Source: DASWJS01 sp036397035
GTDB lineage: Bacteria > Actinomycetota > AC-67
Direction: 5' to 3'
Assembly (NCBI GenBank): GCA_036397035.1
Contig: DASWJS010000021.1
Coordinates: 15,112-79,111, forward strand
Length of the DNA: 64,000 bases
Each line of letters starts with the position of its first letter. The stretch's first letter is position 1. The notes below the pieces were generated by a model. That model was not told the origin of the DNA. It saw only the letters and a program-made list of their open reading frames with translations, and searched no databases. This document shows positions 1-8,364 of the stretch, piece after piece. Made by a program: the position numbers and the translations under genes.

Positions 1-1
1 G

Positions 2-964
2 CTCAAGCCCGGCAAGGGGATCGTGGGGATGGGCACCTTCTTCGGCGGCAAGATCCCGACCGCGCCGGTCCTGAAAGGAACGATCACGAACCCGACGCCC
101 TACACGCTGCGCAACGTCACCGTCGTCGCCGGGCACACCGGCGCGGCCGCGGCCGAGGCGCTTGGGCCCGGCAGCAGCCGCCGCGTGGCGCTGACCTACG
201 GCGGCCCGAACGCGCCGGCCAGTCCGAGCGGGTACCCCGGGTACAACGGCTTCGCCTTCGGCCCCGGTGGCTACTACGACCCGAGCGGCGCCATCGCCGG
301 CGTGGTCGCGAGCCACGTCGGCATCGGCCGCCACGGCGACGCGTACCTGACGGGCTGGGTCGACGCGGCGGAGGCGACCGGCCTCGTGCCCCTCGGCGCC
401 TCGGAAGGCGAGATCCTCGTGGTCATCCCGCTCGACGTCGACCTGAGCTCGGCGCACGACGTTCCGAGCGACACGGTTCGCGGGCGGTTCGTCGGCTTCG
501 ACGGGACGGTCCTGGACCCGGACCCCTTCGGCTCCGGCAGCTTCGATTCGATCCGCTCGAACGGCACGTCCATCATCCGCTACCGGCTTCCCCCCGACTC
601 GAGCCCCGCCAACCTGTACGTGCAGCGCGCAGGCCGAAGCGGCAGGTTCCCGAGTGTCCCCGCGCAGCCGCTGGTGCGCCGCAGCGGCGGCTCGTTCACG
701 ATCGTGGGGCGCGGCTTCCCCGGCTCCAGCTTCGGTCCCGGCTACACGTTCCAAGGGTTCGGGGCGGGGACGGCCAAGCGTCCCAACGTCGAGTTCTACG
801 ACTTCACGACGGGCGCGTGGGTGTCCGGGTCGGTGCAGCAATCGTCGGTCGTCCGCGTCGCTGCCGCGGGCCTGATCAACGACCTCGGCGAGGTCTACGT
901 TCGCCTGAGCGGCAGCTCGCCCTACAACCTGACGTCAGACTCGGTGGAGCTGTCCGCGGCATGA
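2..964 (+). CDS. Exported or surface hypothetical protein, 5' end outside window
   Basis: The reading frame is open to the left window edge, so this is the C-terminal part of a longer protein (about 320 residues visible). It is rich in Gly, Ser, Pro and aromatic residues with alternating beta-strand-like segments and no membrane helix in the visible part, which suggests a beta-sandwich extracellular or periplasm-like domain. No catalytic motif was recognised. The stop overlaps the ATG of the ABC ATPase in an ATGA arrangement, so it is translated as part of the same operon and may be the exported substrate-handling or sensing partner of that transporter. Function unknown. Confidence 0.7.
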   Translation, partial: LKPGKGIVGMGTFFGGKIPTAPVLKGTITNPTPYTLRNVTVVAGHTGAAAAEALGPGSSRRVALTYGGPNAPASPSGYPGYNGFAFGPGGYYDPSGAIAGVVASHVGIGRHGDAYLTGWVDAAEATGLVPLGASEGEILVVIPLDVDLSSAHDVPSDTVRGRFVGFDGTVLDPDPFGSGSFDSIRSNGTSIIRYRLPPDSSPANLYVQRAGRSGRFPSVPAQPLVRRSGGSFTIVGRGFPGSSFGPGYTFQGFGAGTAKRPNVEFYDFTTGAWVSGSVQQSSVVRVAAAGLINDLGEVYVRLSGSSPYNLTSDSVELSAA

Positions 965-1956
965 CGGACGTGCAGGCAACGACGACCGGCGTGCTGCCGG
1001 CGCCCGACCGCGAGCCGGTCGTGCACACGTCCGCGCTCACGAAGTACTTCGGCACGACGGCGGCCGTGCGCGACCTGACCTTCGAGGTCGAGCACGGATC
1101 GATCACCGGCGTCGTCGGGCCGAACGGCGCCGGGAAGAGCACGACGTTCCTGATGCTCTCGACGCTGCTCTCCCCGACCGAAGGCGAGATGGCGGTCTGC
1201 GGCTTCGACCCCATCGCCGAATCCTCCGAGGTGCGCCGGCACGTCGGCTACGTTCCCGACTTCTTCGGGATCTACGACGACCTGACGGTGACCGAGTACC
1301 TGCACTTCTTCGCCGCGACGTACGGCATTCGCGGCCACCGGCGCGAGGTGCTCGCCAGCGAGCTGCTCGAGCTGGTGGACCTCGGCGTCAAGGCCGACTC
1401 GCCGGTGAACTCCCTCAGTCGCGGCATGAAGCAGCGCTTGTGCCTGGCGCGGGCGCTCGTACACGACCCGCAGCTCCTCATCCTGGACGAGCCGGCCTCG
1501 GGCCTCGACCCGCGCGCGCGCATCGAGCTGCGCGCGCTGCTGCGAGAGCTGCAGCGAATGGGCAAGTCGATCCTGATCTCGAGCCACATCCTCACGGAGT
1601 TGGAGGAGGTGTGCTCGCACGTCGCGATCCTGGAGGCGGGGCAGCTCGTCACCTACGGGTCGCCCGCGGACCTGCGCGGCGCGTACTCGGGCCTGCGCCG
1701 GTTCCGCATCCGCGTCATGGCGGGCAGGAAGCCGATGGTGCTGGCGCTGCTCGAGCAGCGCGAGGACGTCACCGTCGTGGACGACACGGCATGGGGCGAC
1801 GAGGTCGTCGAGGTCGAGATGAGCGGCGAGGACGACATGGTCGCGGCGCTGCTCGCCTTCATCGTCGCCAACGGCATCGCGCTGGTGGAGTTCACCGAGC
1901 TGCGCGCCGGCATAGAGGACATCTTCCTTCGCGCCACGAAAGGAACCGTGTCGTGA
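961..1956 (+). CDS. ABC transporter ATP-binding protein
   Basis: Cytoplasmic ATPase of 331 residues that would power the membrane permease encoded next. Walker A GPNGAGKST lies at residues 53-61, the signature reads SLSRGMKQRL at 151-160 (LSRGM in place of LSGGQ), Walker B LLILDEP follows at 172-178, and an H-loop ISSHILTE is present. The ATG at the stop of the previous gene is chosen because the frame upstream is antisense-like sequence and the ATGA overlap is the usual junction in this operon. The C-terminal 90 residues resemble the regulatory tail of CcmA/drug-exporter type ATPases. Substrate is not deducible. Confidence 0.93.
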   Translation: MTDVQATTTGVLPAPDREPVVHTSALTKYFGTTAAVRDLTFEVEHGSITGVVGPNGAGKSTTFLMLSTLLSPTEGEMAVCGFDPIAESSEVRRHVGYVPDFFGIYDDLTVTEYLHFFAATYGIRGHRREVLASELLELVDLGVKADSPVNSLSRGMKQRLCLARALVHDPQLLILDEPASGLDPRARIELRALLRELQRMGKSILISSHILTELEEVCSHVAILEAGQLVTYGSPADLRGAYSGLRRFRIRVMAGRKPMVLALLEQREDVTVVDDTAWGDEVVEVEMSGEDDMVAALLAFIVANGIALVEFTELRAGIEDIFLRATKGTVS

Positions 1957-2921
1957 TCTCGAACCCGATCTTCGAGCGCGAGCTGAAGGAGCGCGCCCGC
2001 ACCGTCCGGATGCCGGTCGTGCTGTCGATCTTCCTGCTGCTGTTCGGGTGCGCGGTCTGGATCATCGTCGCCTCGCTCACCAGCGACGCCGGGCGGGTGT
2101 TCGGCGCGACCCTGACGGGCCGGAACCTCTTCCACTGGATCCTGTTCTTCCTGCTGCTGTTCGTGTCGTTCATCACCGCGCCGTACGCCTCGGGAATGAT
2201 CGCCGGCGAGCGCGAGCGCCAGACGCTCCACCTGGTGCAGATGAGCGGCATGACGCCACGCCAGATCGTCACCGGCAAGATCATGGCCTCGCTGGCTTGG
2301 GTGACGCTGCTCGTCGTCGCGACGCTGCCCTTCGCCGCGATCAGCGTCATCCTCGGCGGCGTGACCTGGACCGAGATGGTCGTCGGCTACGCGATGGTGC
2401 TGTTCTGCGCGGCCACGTTCTCCACGCTCTGCATCGGCCTGTCGTCGCGCATGAAGCGCTCGAGCGGCGCGGCGGTGCTGAGCATCATGCTCGTCTTGGT
2501 CTTCTGGGTGGGCACCTGGGCGGTCTTCGGCCTTGCCGTGTGGGCGCAGGACGACTTCTCGCCGCAGGTCCGGCCGACGTGGGCGCTGACGCTCAACCCG
2601 CTCGTCGGCACCGCGTCGGCGATCCAGGGCCGCGACCAGGGCGGCACGGACGAGCCCAACGTCATGCGCGCGCTGTTCTTCTTCGTGCACACCTCGAAGG
2701 ACCCGTCACTGGGCTTCCCCTTCGCGCTTCCCGGTCAGGGCGCCAACCCGCCCGCACCCGGTACGCGCACGGTGCCCTTCTGGGTGTGGACGGCCGGCTG
2801 GTACCTGCTGCTCGACCTCCTCGCCTTCCGATGGGCCGTCGTCGGCGTGACGACGCCGCGCGCGACCTTCGTCGCCGGCGGCCGGCGGCGGCGGCGCGGG
2901 CAGTTGGAGGAGGCGTCGTGA
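1953..2921 (+). CDS. ABC-2 type transporter permease
   Basis: Integral membrane protein of 322 residues that pairs with the preceding ATPase. Starts with a short cytoplasmic segment (NPIFERELKERAR) typical of ABC-2 permeases, followed by hydrophobic helices near residues 22-45, 65-85, 120-145, 150-170, 180-205 and a C-terminal helix. The motif GMIAGERERQTL is the conserved cytoplasmic loop of the family. The GTG start sits in a GTGA overlap with the ATPase stop. A basic RRRRR-like tail closes the protein. Substrate unknown; the neighbours suggest a link to the MoxR/VWA assembly machinery. Confidence 0.88.
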   Translation: MISNPIFERELKERARTVRMPVVLSIFLLLFGCAVWIIVASLTSDAGRVFGATLTGRNLFHWILFFLLLFVSFITAPYASGMIAGERERQTLHLVQMSGMTPRQIVTGKIMASLAWVTLLVVATLPFAAISVILGGVTWTEMVVGYAMVLFCAATFSTLCIGLSSRMKRSSGAAVLSIMLVLVFWVGTWAVFGLAVWAQDDFSPQVRPTWALTLNPLVGTASAIQGRDQGGTDEPNVMRALFFFVHTSKDPSLGFPFALPGQGANPPAPGTRTVPFWVWTAGWYLLLDLLAFRWAVVGVTTPRATFVAGGRRRRRGQLEEAS

Positions 2922-4645
2922 CGCTCTTCGGCGACTTGCTCGCCGGCGTGGCCAGGCGCATGAAGGTCGCCTGGCTGATCGACCGCATCGCGACCGTCGC
3001 GGTCGCGGCCGCGGCCGCGCTCCTGGCGGTCTTGCTCGCCGGCAGGTGGGTGCCGCTGGGGATCGGCGAGTACGTCGCGTGGGCGCTTGCGGGCCTGGCC
3101 CTTGCCGCGGTGGCGGCGCGCGCGCCGCGGTTGCGAGTGACGCCCTTGGCCGCCGCGCGCGCCGCGGATCGGGGGTTCGCCGGGCGCGACCAGATGGCGA
3201 CCGCGATCGAGCTGTCCGCCGGCGAGCCGGACGGTGAAGTCGCGCCGCTCCAGATCGACCGCGCGATTCGCTTCGCAAGCGGCCGCCGCGCGAAGGACGC
3301 CGTCGTCTATGCGCTCCCCGAGCGCAGGGCGGGCCTCGCGGCGCTGCTGATCGTGCTGGCCGTGCTCGTCTCGGTGCTGCCGAACCCCGCCGACGCGACC
3401 GTGCGGCTGCGGCGGGCGGAAGCCGCGGCGGTCGCCGAGCAGCAGGATCTGGCCGAGCGCCTGGCGGAGGAGGCTGCCGCGAAGGCCGCGACGCCCGAGC
3501 AGGAGGCGCTCGCCGAACGGCTCGCGAAGGTCGCCGAGGAGCTGGACAAGGTCTCCTCGGTCGACGAGGCGCAGAAGGCGATCGACGAAGCCGAGTCCGA
3601 GCTGCTCGACCAGCTCGACCCGGATGCGCTGTCGAAGCGAGCGGCCGTCGCCGGACTCGAGCGAACGCTGGCCCAGGACCCGCTCCCCGGCTCGAACCAG
3701 GGCGACCCCGCCGCCGAGCAACTGGAGGCGCTCGCCGAAGCCGCGCCGTCGCTGACCGAAGGCGAGCGCCGGGAGGCGGCCGAGCGGCTCGAGGCGCTCG
3801 CGCGCGGCGCCGAGTCGACCAATCCCGAGCTTGCCGAGGCCCTGCGCGAGGCGGCGGCGAACCTGCGCGCGGGCCGGGACGCATCCGGCGCGCTGTCCCG
3901 CGCGGCCGCGCTCCAGCGCGAGGCGGTCTCGGCGGCCGTGAACCAGGACCGCGTCGCGACCTCGCTCGCCACCCTGGGCGAGATGCGCGACGCGCTCGAG
4001 CGCGCGCAGGCGCAAGCGCAGGCGGAGGCCGCGGGCGAGAGCGGCACCCAGAGCCAGAGCGGCCAGGGCGAGGGCGAGCAGCCGGGCGGTCAGCCGGGCG
4101 CCGAAGGCGAGGCGGGGCAGCAAGGCCAGACCGGGAGCGAAGGCGAGCAACCGGGCGTGGGCCAGGGCGAGGGCGAGGGCGAGCAGCCCGGCCTGGGCGG
4201 CCAGGGAACCCAGCCGGGCCAGGGATCGCAGCCGGGCGGGCAGCCGGGCCAGGGATCGCAGCCCGGCCCCGGCGACGCGGGCTCGACCGACGGGGGCGTC
4301 GCCGACATCCCGGACGACTCCCAGAGCGGGCAGGGAAGCACGAGCTGGGGCTACAACGCGGGCGATCAGATCCGCTCGGGCGGGGTCTACGACCCGCAGT
4401 CCTTCGCGGCGACCGGCGAGCGGAGCTACGTTTCGGGAATCCTCGGTGAAGGCGACGAGGAGCTGCTCCCCGGCGAGCGGCTCGGCGACGGCGACCGGGG
4501 CCAGGTGCTCGTCCCCTACCAGCAGGTGCTGCCCGCCTACCGCAGCGCCTTCGTGCGCGCGGTGCAGACGCAGGCGATCCCCGTGACTCTGCGGTCGCTC
4601 GTGCGCGACTACTTCGCCGCGCTCGTGCGGGGAGGCTCGCCGTGA
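2918..4645 (+). CDS. Membrane protein with coiled coil and Gln/Gly/Pro-rich linker
   Basis: 575 residues starting at a GTG in a GTGA overlap with the permease. Two hydrophobic segments (about residues 25-60 and 130-150) anchor it, then a highly charged Ala/Glu-rich region (about 155-350) is predicted coiled coil. Residues about 365-470 are low complexity, built from GQ, QPG and EGE units, and the corresponding DNA contains near-exact direct repeats. A compact C-terminal domain (about 470-575) ends the protein. The layout resembles the large DUF4175-like proteins found next to MoxR genes in other phyla, but that family assignment is inference. No enzyme motif was found. Confidence 0.75.
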   Translation: MTLFGDLLAGVARRMKVAWLIDRIATVAVAAAAALLAVLLAGRWVPLGIGEYVAWALAGLALAAVAARAPRLRVTPLAAARAADRGFAGRDQMATAIELSAGEPDGEVAPLQIDRAIRFASGRRAKDAVVYALPERRAGLAALLIVLAVLVSVLPNPADATVRLRRAEAAAVAEQQDLAERLAEEAAAKAATPEQEALAERLAKVAEELDKVSSVDEAQKAIDEAESELLDQLDPDALSKRAAVAGLERTLAQDPLPGSNQGDPAAEQLEALAEAAPSLTEGERREAAERLEALARGAESTNPELAEALREAAANLRAGRDASGALSRAAALQREAVSAAVNQDRVATSLATLGEMRDALERAQAQAQAEAAGESGTQSQSGQGEGEQPGGQPGAEGEAGQQGQTGSEGEQPGVGQGEGEGEQPGLGGQGTQPGQGSQPGGQPGQGSQPGPGDAGSTDGGVADIPDDSQSGQGSTSWGYNAGDQIRSGGVYDPQSFAATGERSYVSGILGEGDEELLPGERLGDGDRGQVLVPYQQVLPAYRSAFVRAVQTQAIPVTLRSLVRDYFAALVRGGSP

Positions 4646-5628
4646 AGCCCGATCGCTGCAACGAGCTTGCGACCGCCCTCACCGAGCAGATCGGCAAGGT
4701 GATCGTCGGGCAGCGCGAGCTGGTCCGCGAGGTCCTGATCTGCCTGCTGGCCGAGGGACACGCGCTGATCGAGGGCGTGCCGGGCCTCGGCAAGACGATG
4801 CTGCTTCGCACGCTCGGCGAGGCGCTGACGATGGAGTTCTCGCGCGTGCAGTTCACGCCGGACTTGATGCCGGCCGACATCGTCGGCACGAAGGTGCTGA
4901 AGGAGGAGCGCTCCGGGCGCACGTTCGCCTTCGAGCGCGGGCCGGTGTTCGCCAACCTGGTCCTGGCCGACGAGGTGAACCGCGCGACGCCCAAGACCCA
5001 GTCCGCGCTGCTGGAGGCGATGCAGGAGCGTCGCGTCACCGTCGGCGGCGAGACGCACGAGCTTCCGCGCCCGTTCTTCGTCATGGCCACGCAGAACCCC
5101 ATCGAGATGGAGGGCACCTACCCGCTGCCGGAAGCGCAGCTCGACCGCTTCCTGCTCAAGGTGCTCGTGCGCTTTCCGAGGGCGGACGAGCTGGCCGAGA
5201 TCGTCGACCGCACGACGGGCACGCACACGCCGCTCGTCGACCGGGTGATCGATCGCGAGCAGCTCACCGACATGATCGCCACCGCTCGCGCGGTCCCGAT
5301 CGCCTCGCACTTGGTCGAATACGCGGTCTCGGTCGTCACGGCGACCCATCCCGAGCACGACGCCGCGCCGGAGACGACGAAGCGCTACGTGAAGTTCGGC
5401 TCCTCCCCCCGCGGCGCGCAGGCGATGGTGCTCGCGGCGAAGGTGGCCGCGCTGCTCGACGGGCGCCTCAACGTCTCCGAGGAAGACCTGCGCGAGACGG
5501 CCACGCCGGCGCTTCGGCACCGCGTGATCCTGTCCTACGAGGCGATCGCCGACGGGGTCTCCCCCGACGACGTGCTCGGCGAGGTGCTCGCGCACACCGC
5601 CGTCCCGGCGATCCCCGTCGGCGGCTAG
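4642..5628 (+). CDS. MoxR family AAA+ ATPase
   Basis: Chaperone-like AAA+ ATPase of 328 residues. Walker A GVPGLGKT at residues 45-52 (Lys51), Walker B LVLADEVNRA, sensor ATQNPIEMEGTYPLPEAQLDRF and a C-terminal lid are all intact and match MoxR proteins closely. MoxR ATPases are known to remodel or activate VWA-domain partners; the three following genes all encode such partners. The start overlaps the stop of the preceding gene (GTGA), and the stop is only four bases from the next start. Confidence 0.95.
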   Translation: MKPDRCNELATALTEQIGKVIVGQRELVREVLICLLAEGHALIEGVPGLGKTMLLRTLGEALTMEFSRVQFTPDLMPADIVGTKVLKEERSGRTFAFERGPVFANLVLADEVNRATPKTQSALLEAMQERRVTVGGETHELPRPFFVMATQNPIEMEGTYPLPEAQLDRFLLKVLVRFPRADELAEIVDRTTGTHTPLVDRVIDREQLTDMIATARAVPIASHLVEYAVSVVTATHPEHDAAPETTKRYVKFGSSPRGAQAMVLAAKVAALLDGRLNVSEEDLRETATPALRHRVILSYEAIADGVSPDDVLGEVLAHTAVPAIPVGG

Positions 5629-5632
5629 TCCC

Positions 5633-6496
5633 GTGGCGCTGCTTGAGCCCGCCGACTTGGAGGCGCTCGAACGGCTCGCGCTCGCGACGCGCGCGCGGAT
5701 GCTGGGCACGTTCGCCGGCGATCACCGGTCGCCCCGGTTCGGGTCGTCGCTGGACTTCGCCGACTACCGGGAGTACCGGCCGGGCGACGACTTCCGCCGC
5801 ATCGACGTGCCCCTGTCGGCGCGGCTCGACCGGCTGTTCCTTCGGCTGTTCGAGGCGGAGGAGGACGTCTCGATCCGGATCGTGGTGGATACGTCGGCCT
5901 CGATGGGCTTCGGCGACCCGTCCAAGGTCGCGCTGGCGCGCCGGATCGCCGCCGGCTTCGCGCACCTGTCGCTCGCGCAGGGCGACGCGGTGCGCCTCTA
6001 CGAGACGGCCGGCCGTCGCCGCGCCAGCCGCTGGTACGCGGCGAAGGCGGACTCGATCGAGGCGATGCGCTGGCTCGAGGCCGCCGCGCCCGCCGGGCCC
6101 GCGCGCCTCGCCGACGTCGTGCGCGCGCTGCGGGAGGAGGGCCGGACCGGCTTGACGCTGGTGGTCTCGGACCTGCTGGAACCGGGATGGGAGGACGCGA
6201 TCCGCCGGCTCGGCGCGCCCGGCGAGGCGGCGCTGGTGCACCTGCTCGCGCCGGAGGAGATGGAACCGTCGCTGGAGGGCGACCTCACGCTGCTCGACGC
6301 CGAGACCGGCGCGGAGGTCCCCGTGTCGATGACGCCCGAGGTGCTGCGCGGCTACCGGGCGCGGCTCGCCGCGTGGCTCGCGTCGGTGCGCTCGGCGTGC
6401 ACCTCGCGCGGGATCGGCTACGTCCGGGCGCGATCCGACGAGGACGCGATGGACTTGTTCCGGCGCCGCTTCCGGTCCGAGGCGGTCGTGCGATGA
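5633..6496 (+). CDS. DUF58 domain protein with VWA-like fold
   Basis: 287 residues with the hallmark DUF58 segment DFADYREYRPGDDFRRID near residues 43-60 and a metal-ion-dependent adhesion site DTSAS at 86-90. DUF58 proteins are regular partners of MoxR ATPases, and this one lies directly downstream of MoxR. No signal peptide is evident, so it is probably cytoplasmic or membrane associated. GTG start, with the next gene's ATG overlapping its stop (ATGA). Exact function unknown; the family is linked to assembly or maturation of cell-envelope complexes. Confidence 0.88.
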   Translation: MALLEPADLEALERLALATRARMLGTFAGDHRSPRFGSSLDFADYREYRPGDDFRRIDVPLSARLDRLFLRLFEAEEDVSIRIVVDTSASMGFGDPSKVALARRIAAGFAHLSLAQGDAVRLYETAGRRRASRWYAAKADSIEAMRWLEAAAPAGPARLADVVRALREEGRTGLTLVVSDLLEPGWEDAIRRLGAPGEAALVHLLAPEEMEPSLEGDLTLLDAETGAEVPVSMTPEVLRGYRARLAAWLASVRSACTSRGIGYVRARSDEDAMDLFRRRFRSEAVVR

Positions 6497-8364
6497 CCTT
6501 CCTCGCGCCGGCCGCTTTCGCGCTCAGCCTGCTCGCCGGGCCGATCGTCGTGATGTACATGCTGCGGAGCCGGCGCATGCGCACGCCGGTGTCGAGCACG
6601 CTGCTCTGGCTTCCGGGCGAGCGGAACCTCAGCGCGAGCATGCCCTGGCAGCCGCTGCGCTTCTCGCTGCTGCTGGCGCTGCAACTGCTGGCGCTGCTGT
6701 TGCTGCTGCTGGCCGTCGCGCGTCCGGCGCGCGCGACCGCGCTGCCGTTGGGCGAGCACACCGTGCTGATCCTCGACGCGTCGGCCTCCATGCAGGCGGC
6801 CGAGCCGGACGGCCGAACGCGCATCGAGATCGCGCGGGCGAAGGCGGCCGAGGCCGTCGACCAGCTCTCCCCCGGCAAGCGCATGAGCGTCATCGCGGCC
6901 GGCCCCGAGGCCGAGGTCGTGCTGTCGGGGTCGAGCGACCGGCGCGCGCTGCTGGCGGCGATCAACGGCGTCGAGGCGACCGACGGGACCGCCGACGCGG
7001 AGGCCGCCTTCGCGCTCGGCGCGAGCCTGGAGACGGCGGACACGCCGACCGTGCTGCTGTTCTACTCCGACGGCGCGATCTCGCCCGAGGCGCGCGAGTC
7101 GGCGCCCTCGACGCTCGTGCACGTCCAGACGGGAACGCCCCTGCCGAACGTCGCGGTCGAGCGGATCGCCGTCACGCCGTCGGGCGCCGGCTGGGACGCC
7201 TTCGTGCGCGTGTCGAACGAGGGAGCCGCGGCGGTGGACGCCGCGTTGGAGTTCGTCGCCGGCGAGACGGTCGTCGCGCGGGTCCCCGTCCGGGTCGAGC
7301 CGCGAAGCGGCGTCGACCTCACCGCCGCCCTTCCCGCGATCGCGGGCGGCGCGGTCGGCGCGCGCCTGACCGGCGCGCGCGCGAGGGGCGGCGACGCGAC
7401 CGTGAACGCGCTCGCCGCCGACGACCAGGCCTCGACCCTGCTCGACCGCGGCTCGGGTCTGAAGGTGCTGCTCGTGACCAAGGGCAACGTCTTCCTCGAA
7501 GCCTTCGTCGGCAGTCTTCCCGGCGCGGAGCTGACCGTCGCCGACGAGCCGGTCCCCCCGACGGGTCAGAGCCTCGCGATCTACGACGGCATCGCGCCGC
7601 CGGCCGAGCCGGCGGTGCCCTCGATCGTGATCGCGGCGCCGGGCGGCGCGCCCGGCGTGACCGCGACGGGCAAGCTCGAGCTGCCGATCGTGACGTTCGT
7701 GCAGCCGCGCGAGCCCATCCTTGACCAGGTGGACCTGTCGGCGCTGGCGATCCGGGTGGCGCAGCAGGTGTCGGCGCCGCGCATGGACGTGCTGGCCGCG
7801 GCGGGCGACGACCCGATGCTGCTCGCCGGCGTGCCGGGCGGCACGCGCATGGCGTACGTGGCGTTCGCGCTCAGCGACAGCAACCTTCCCGTCCAGGTGG
7901 CGTTTCCGCTGCTGTTCGGCAACCTCGTCACGTGGCTCACGCGCGGAGACGCGCCCGACCAAGCGGAGCTGGTCGCCGGCGACGAGCTGCCCTTGAGCAT
8001 CCCCGGCGGCGCCACCAGCTTCACGGTGCGGGGCCCGGGCGGAACGACCACGCGTCCGGTCGACCGCGACCGATTCGAGGACACGGCGCGGGCCGGCATC
8101 TACCGGATCGCCTACGAGGGCGCGGACGGCACCCTGGGCGAGGAATCCTTCGCGCTCGGCATCCCGGCCGGCGAGAGCAACCTCGACCCGGTGACGGTCG
8201 GCGGCGGGGGCGCGGGCGGGCTCGCCTCGGACCGATCCCTGCGCGGGCTGCGCGCCTACGGGCCCGGCCTGCTGGCGCTGGTGCTCGTCGTGCTGCTGGT
8301 CGAGTGGTGGGAGGGCTACGGCCGCCCGCGCCGGATGCGCCGAGCCGCCGGAGCCGCGGCATGA
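6493..8364 (+). CDS. BatA-like membrane protein with VWA domain
   Basis: 623 residues. The N-terminus (AFALSLLAGPIVVMYMLRSRR) followed by a second hydrophobic stretch (about 55-75) matches the BatA N-terminal domain. A VWA domain follows with MIDAS motif DASAS at residues 95-99. The middle section is a beta-rich extracellular region, and a last transmembrane helix (about 590-610) precedes a basic tail. The ATG overlaps the stop of the DUF58 gene. Together with MoxR, DUF58 and the next gene it forms the classical BatA/aerotolerance-type set, here without a recognisable BatD or TPR protein. Confidence 0.85.
   Translation: MTFLAPAAFALSLLAGPIVVMYMLRSRRMRTPVSSTLLWLPGERNLSASMPWQPLRFSLLLALQLLALLLLLLAVARPARATALPLGEHTVLILDASASMQAAEPDGRTRIEIARAKAAEAVDQLSPGKRMSVIAAGPEAEVVLSGSSDRRALLAAINGVEATDGTADAEAAFALGASLETADTPTVLLFYSDGAISPEARESAPSTLVHVQTGTPLPNVAVERIAVTPSGAGWDAFVRVSNEGAAAVDAALEFVAGETVVARVPVRVEPRSGVDLTAALPAIAGGAVGARLTGARARGGDATVNALAADDQASTLLDRGSGLKVLLVTKGNVFLEAFVGSLPGAELTVADEPVPPTGQSLAIYDGIAPPAEPAVPSIVIAAPGGAPGVTATGKLELPIVTFVQPREPILDQVDLSALAIRVAQQVSAPRMDVLAAAGDDPMLLAGVPGGTRMAYVAFALSDSNLPVQVAFPLLFGNLVTWLTRGDAPDQAELVAGDELPLSIPGGATSFTVRGPGGTTTRPVDRDRFEDTARAGIYRIAYEGADGTLGEESFALGIPAGESNLDPVTVGGGGAGGLASDRSLRGLRAYGPGLLALVLVVLLVEWWEGYGRPRRMRRAAGAAA

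Noticed and set aside
2706..5117. An 803-codon minus-strand frame with Arg/Pro/Ser-rich product
   Set aside because: Antisense shadow of the coiled-coil protein and MoxR genes; composition is that of GC-rich reverse complement.
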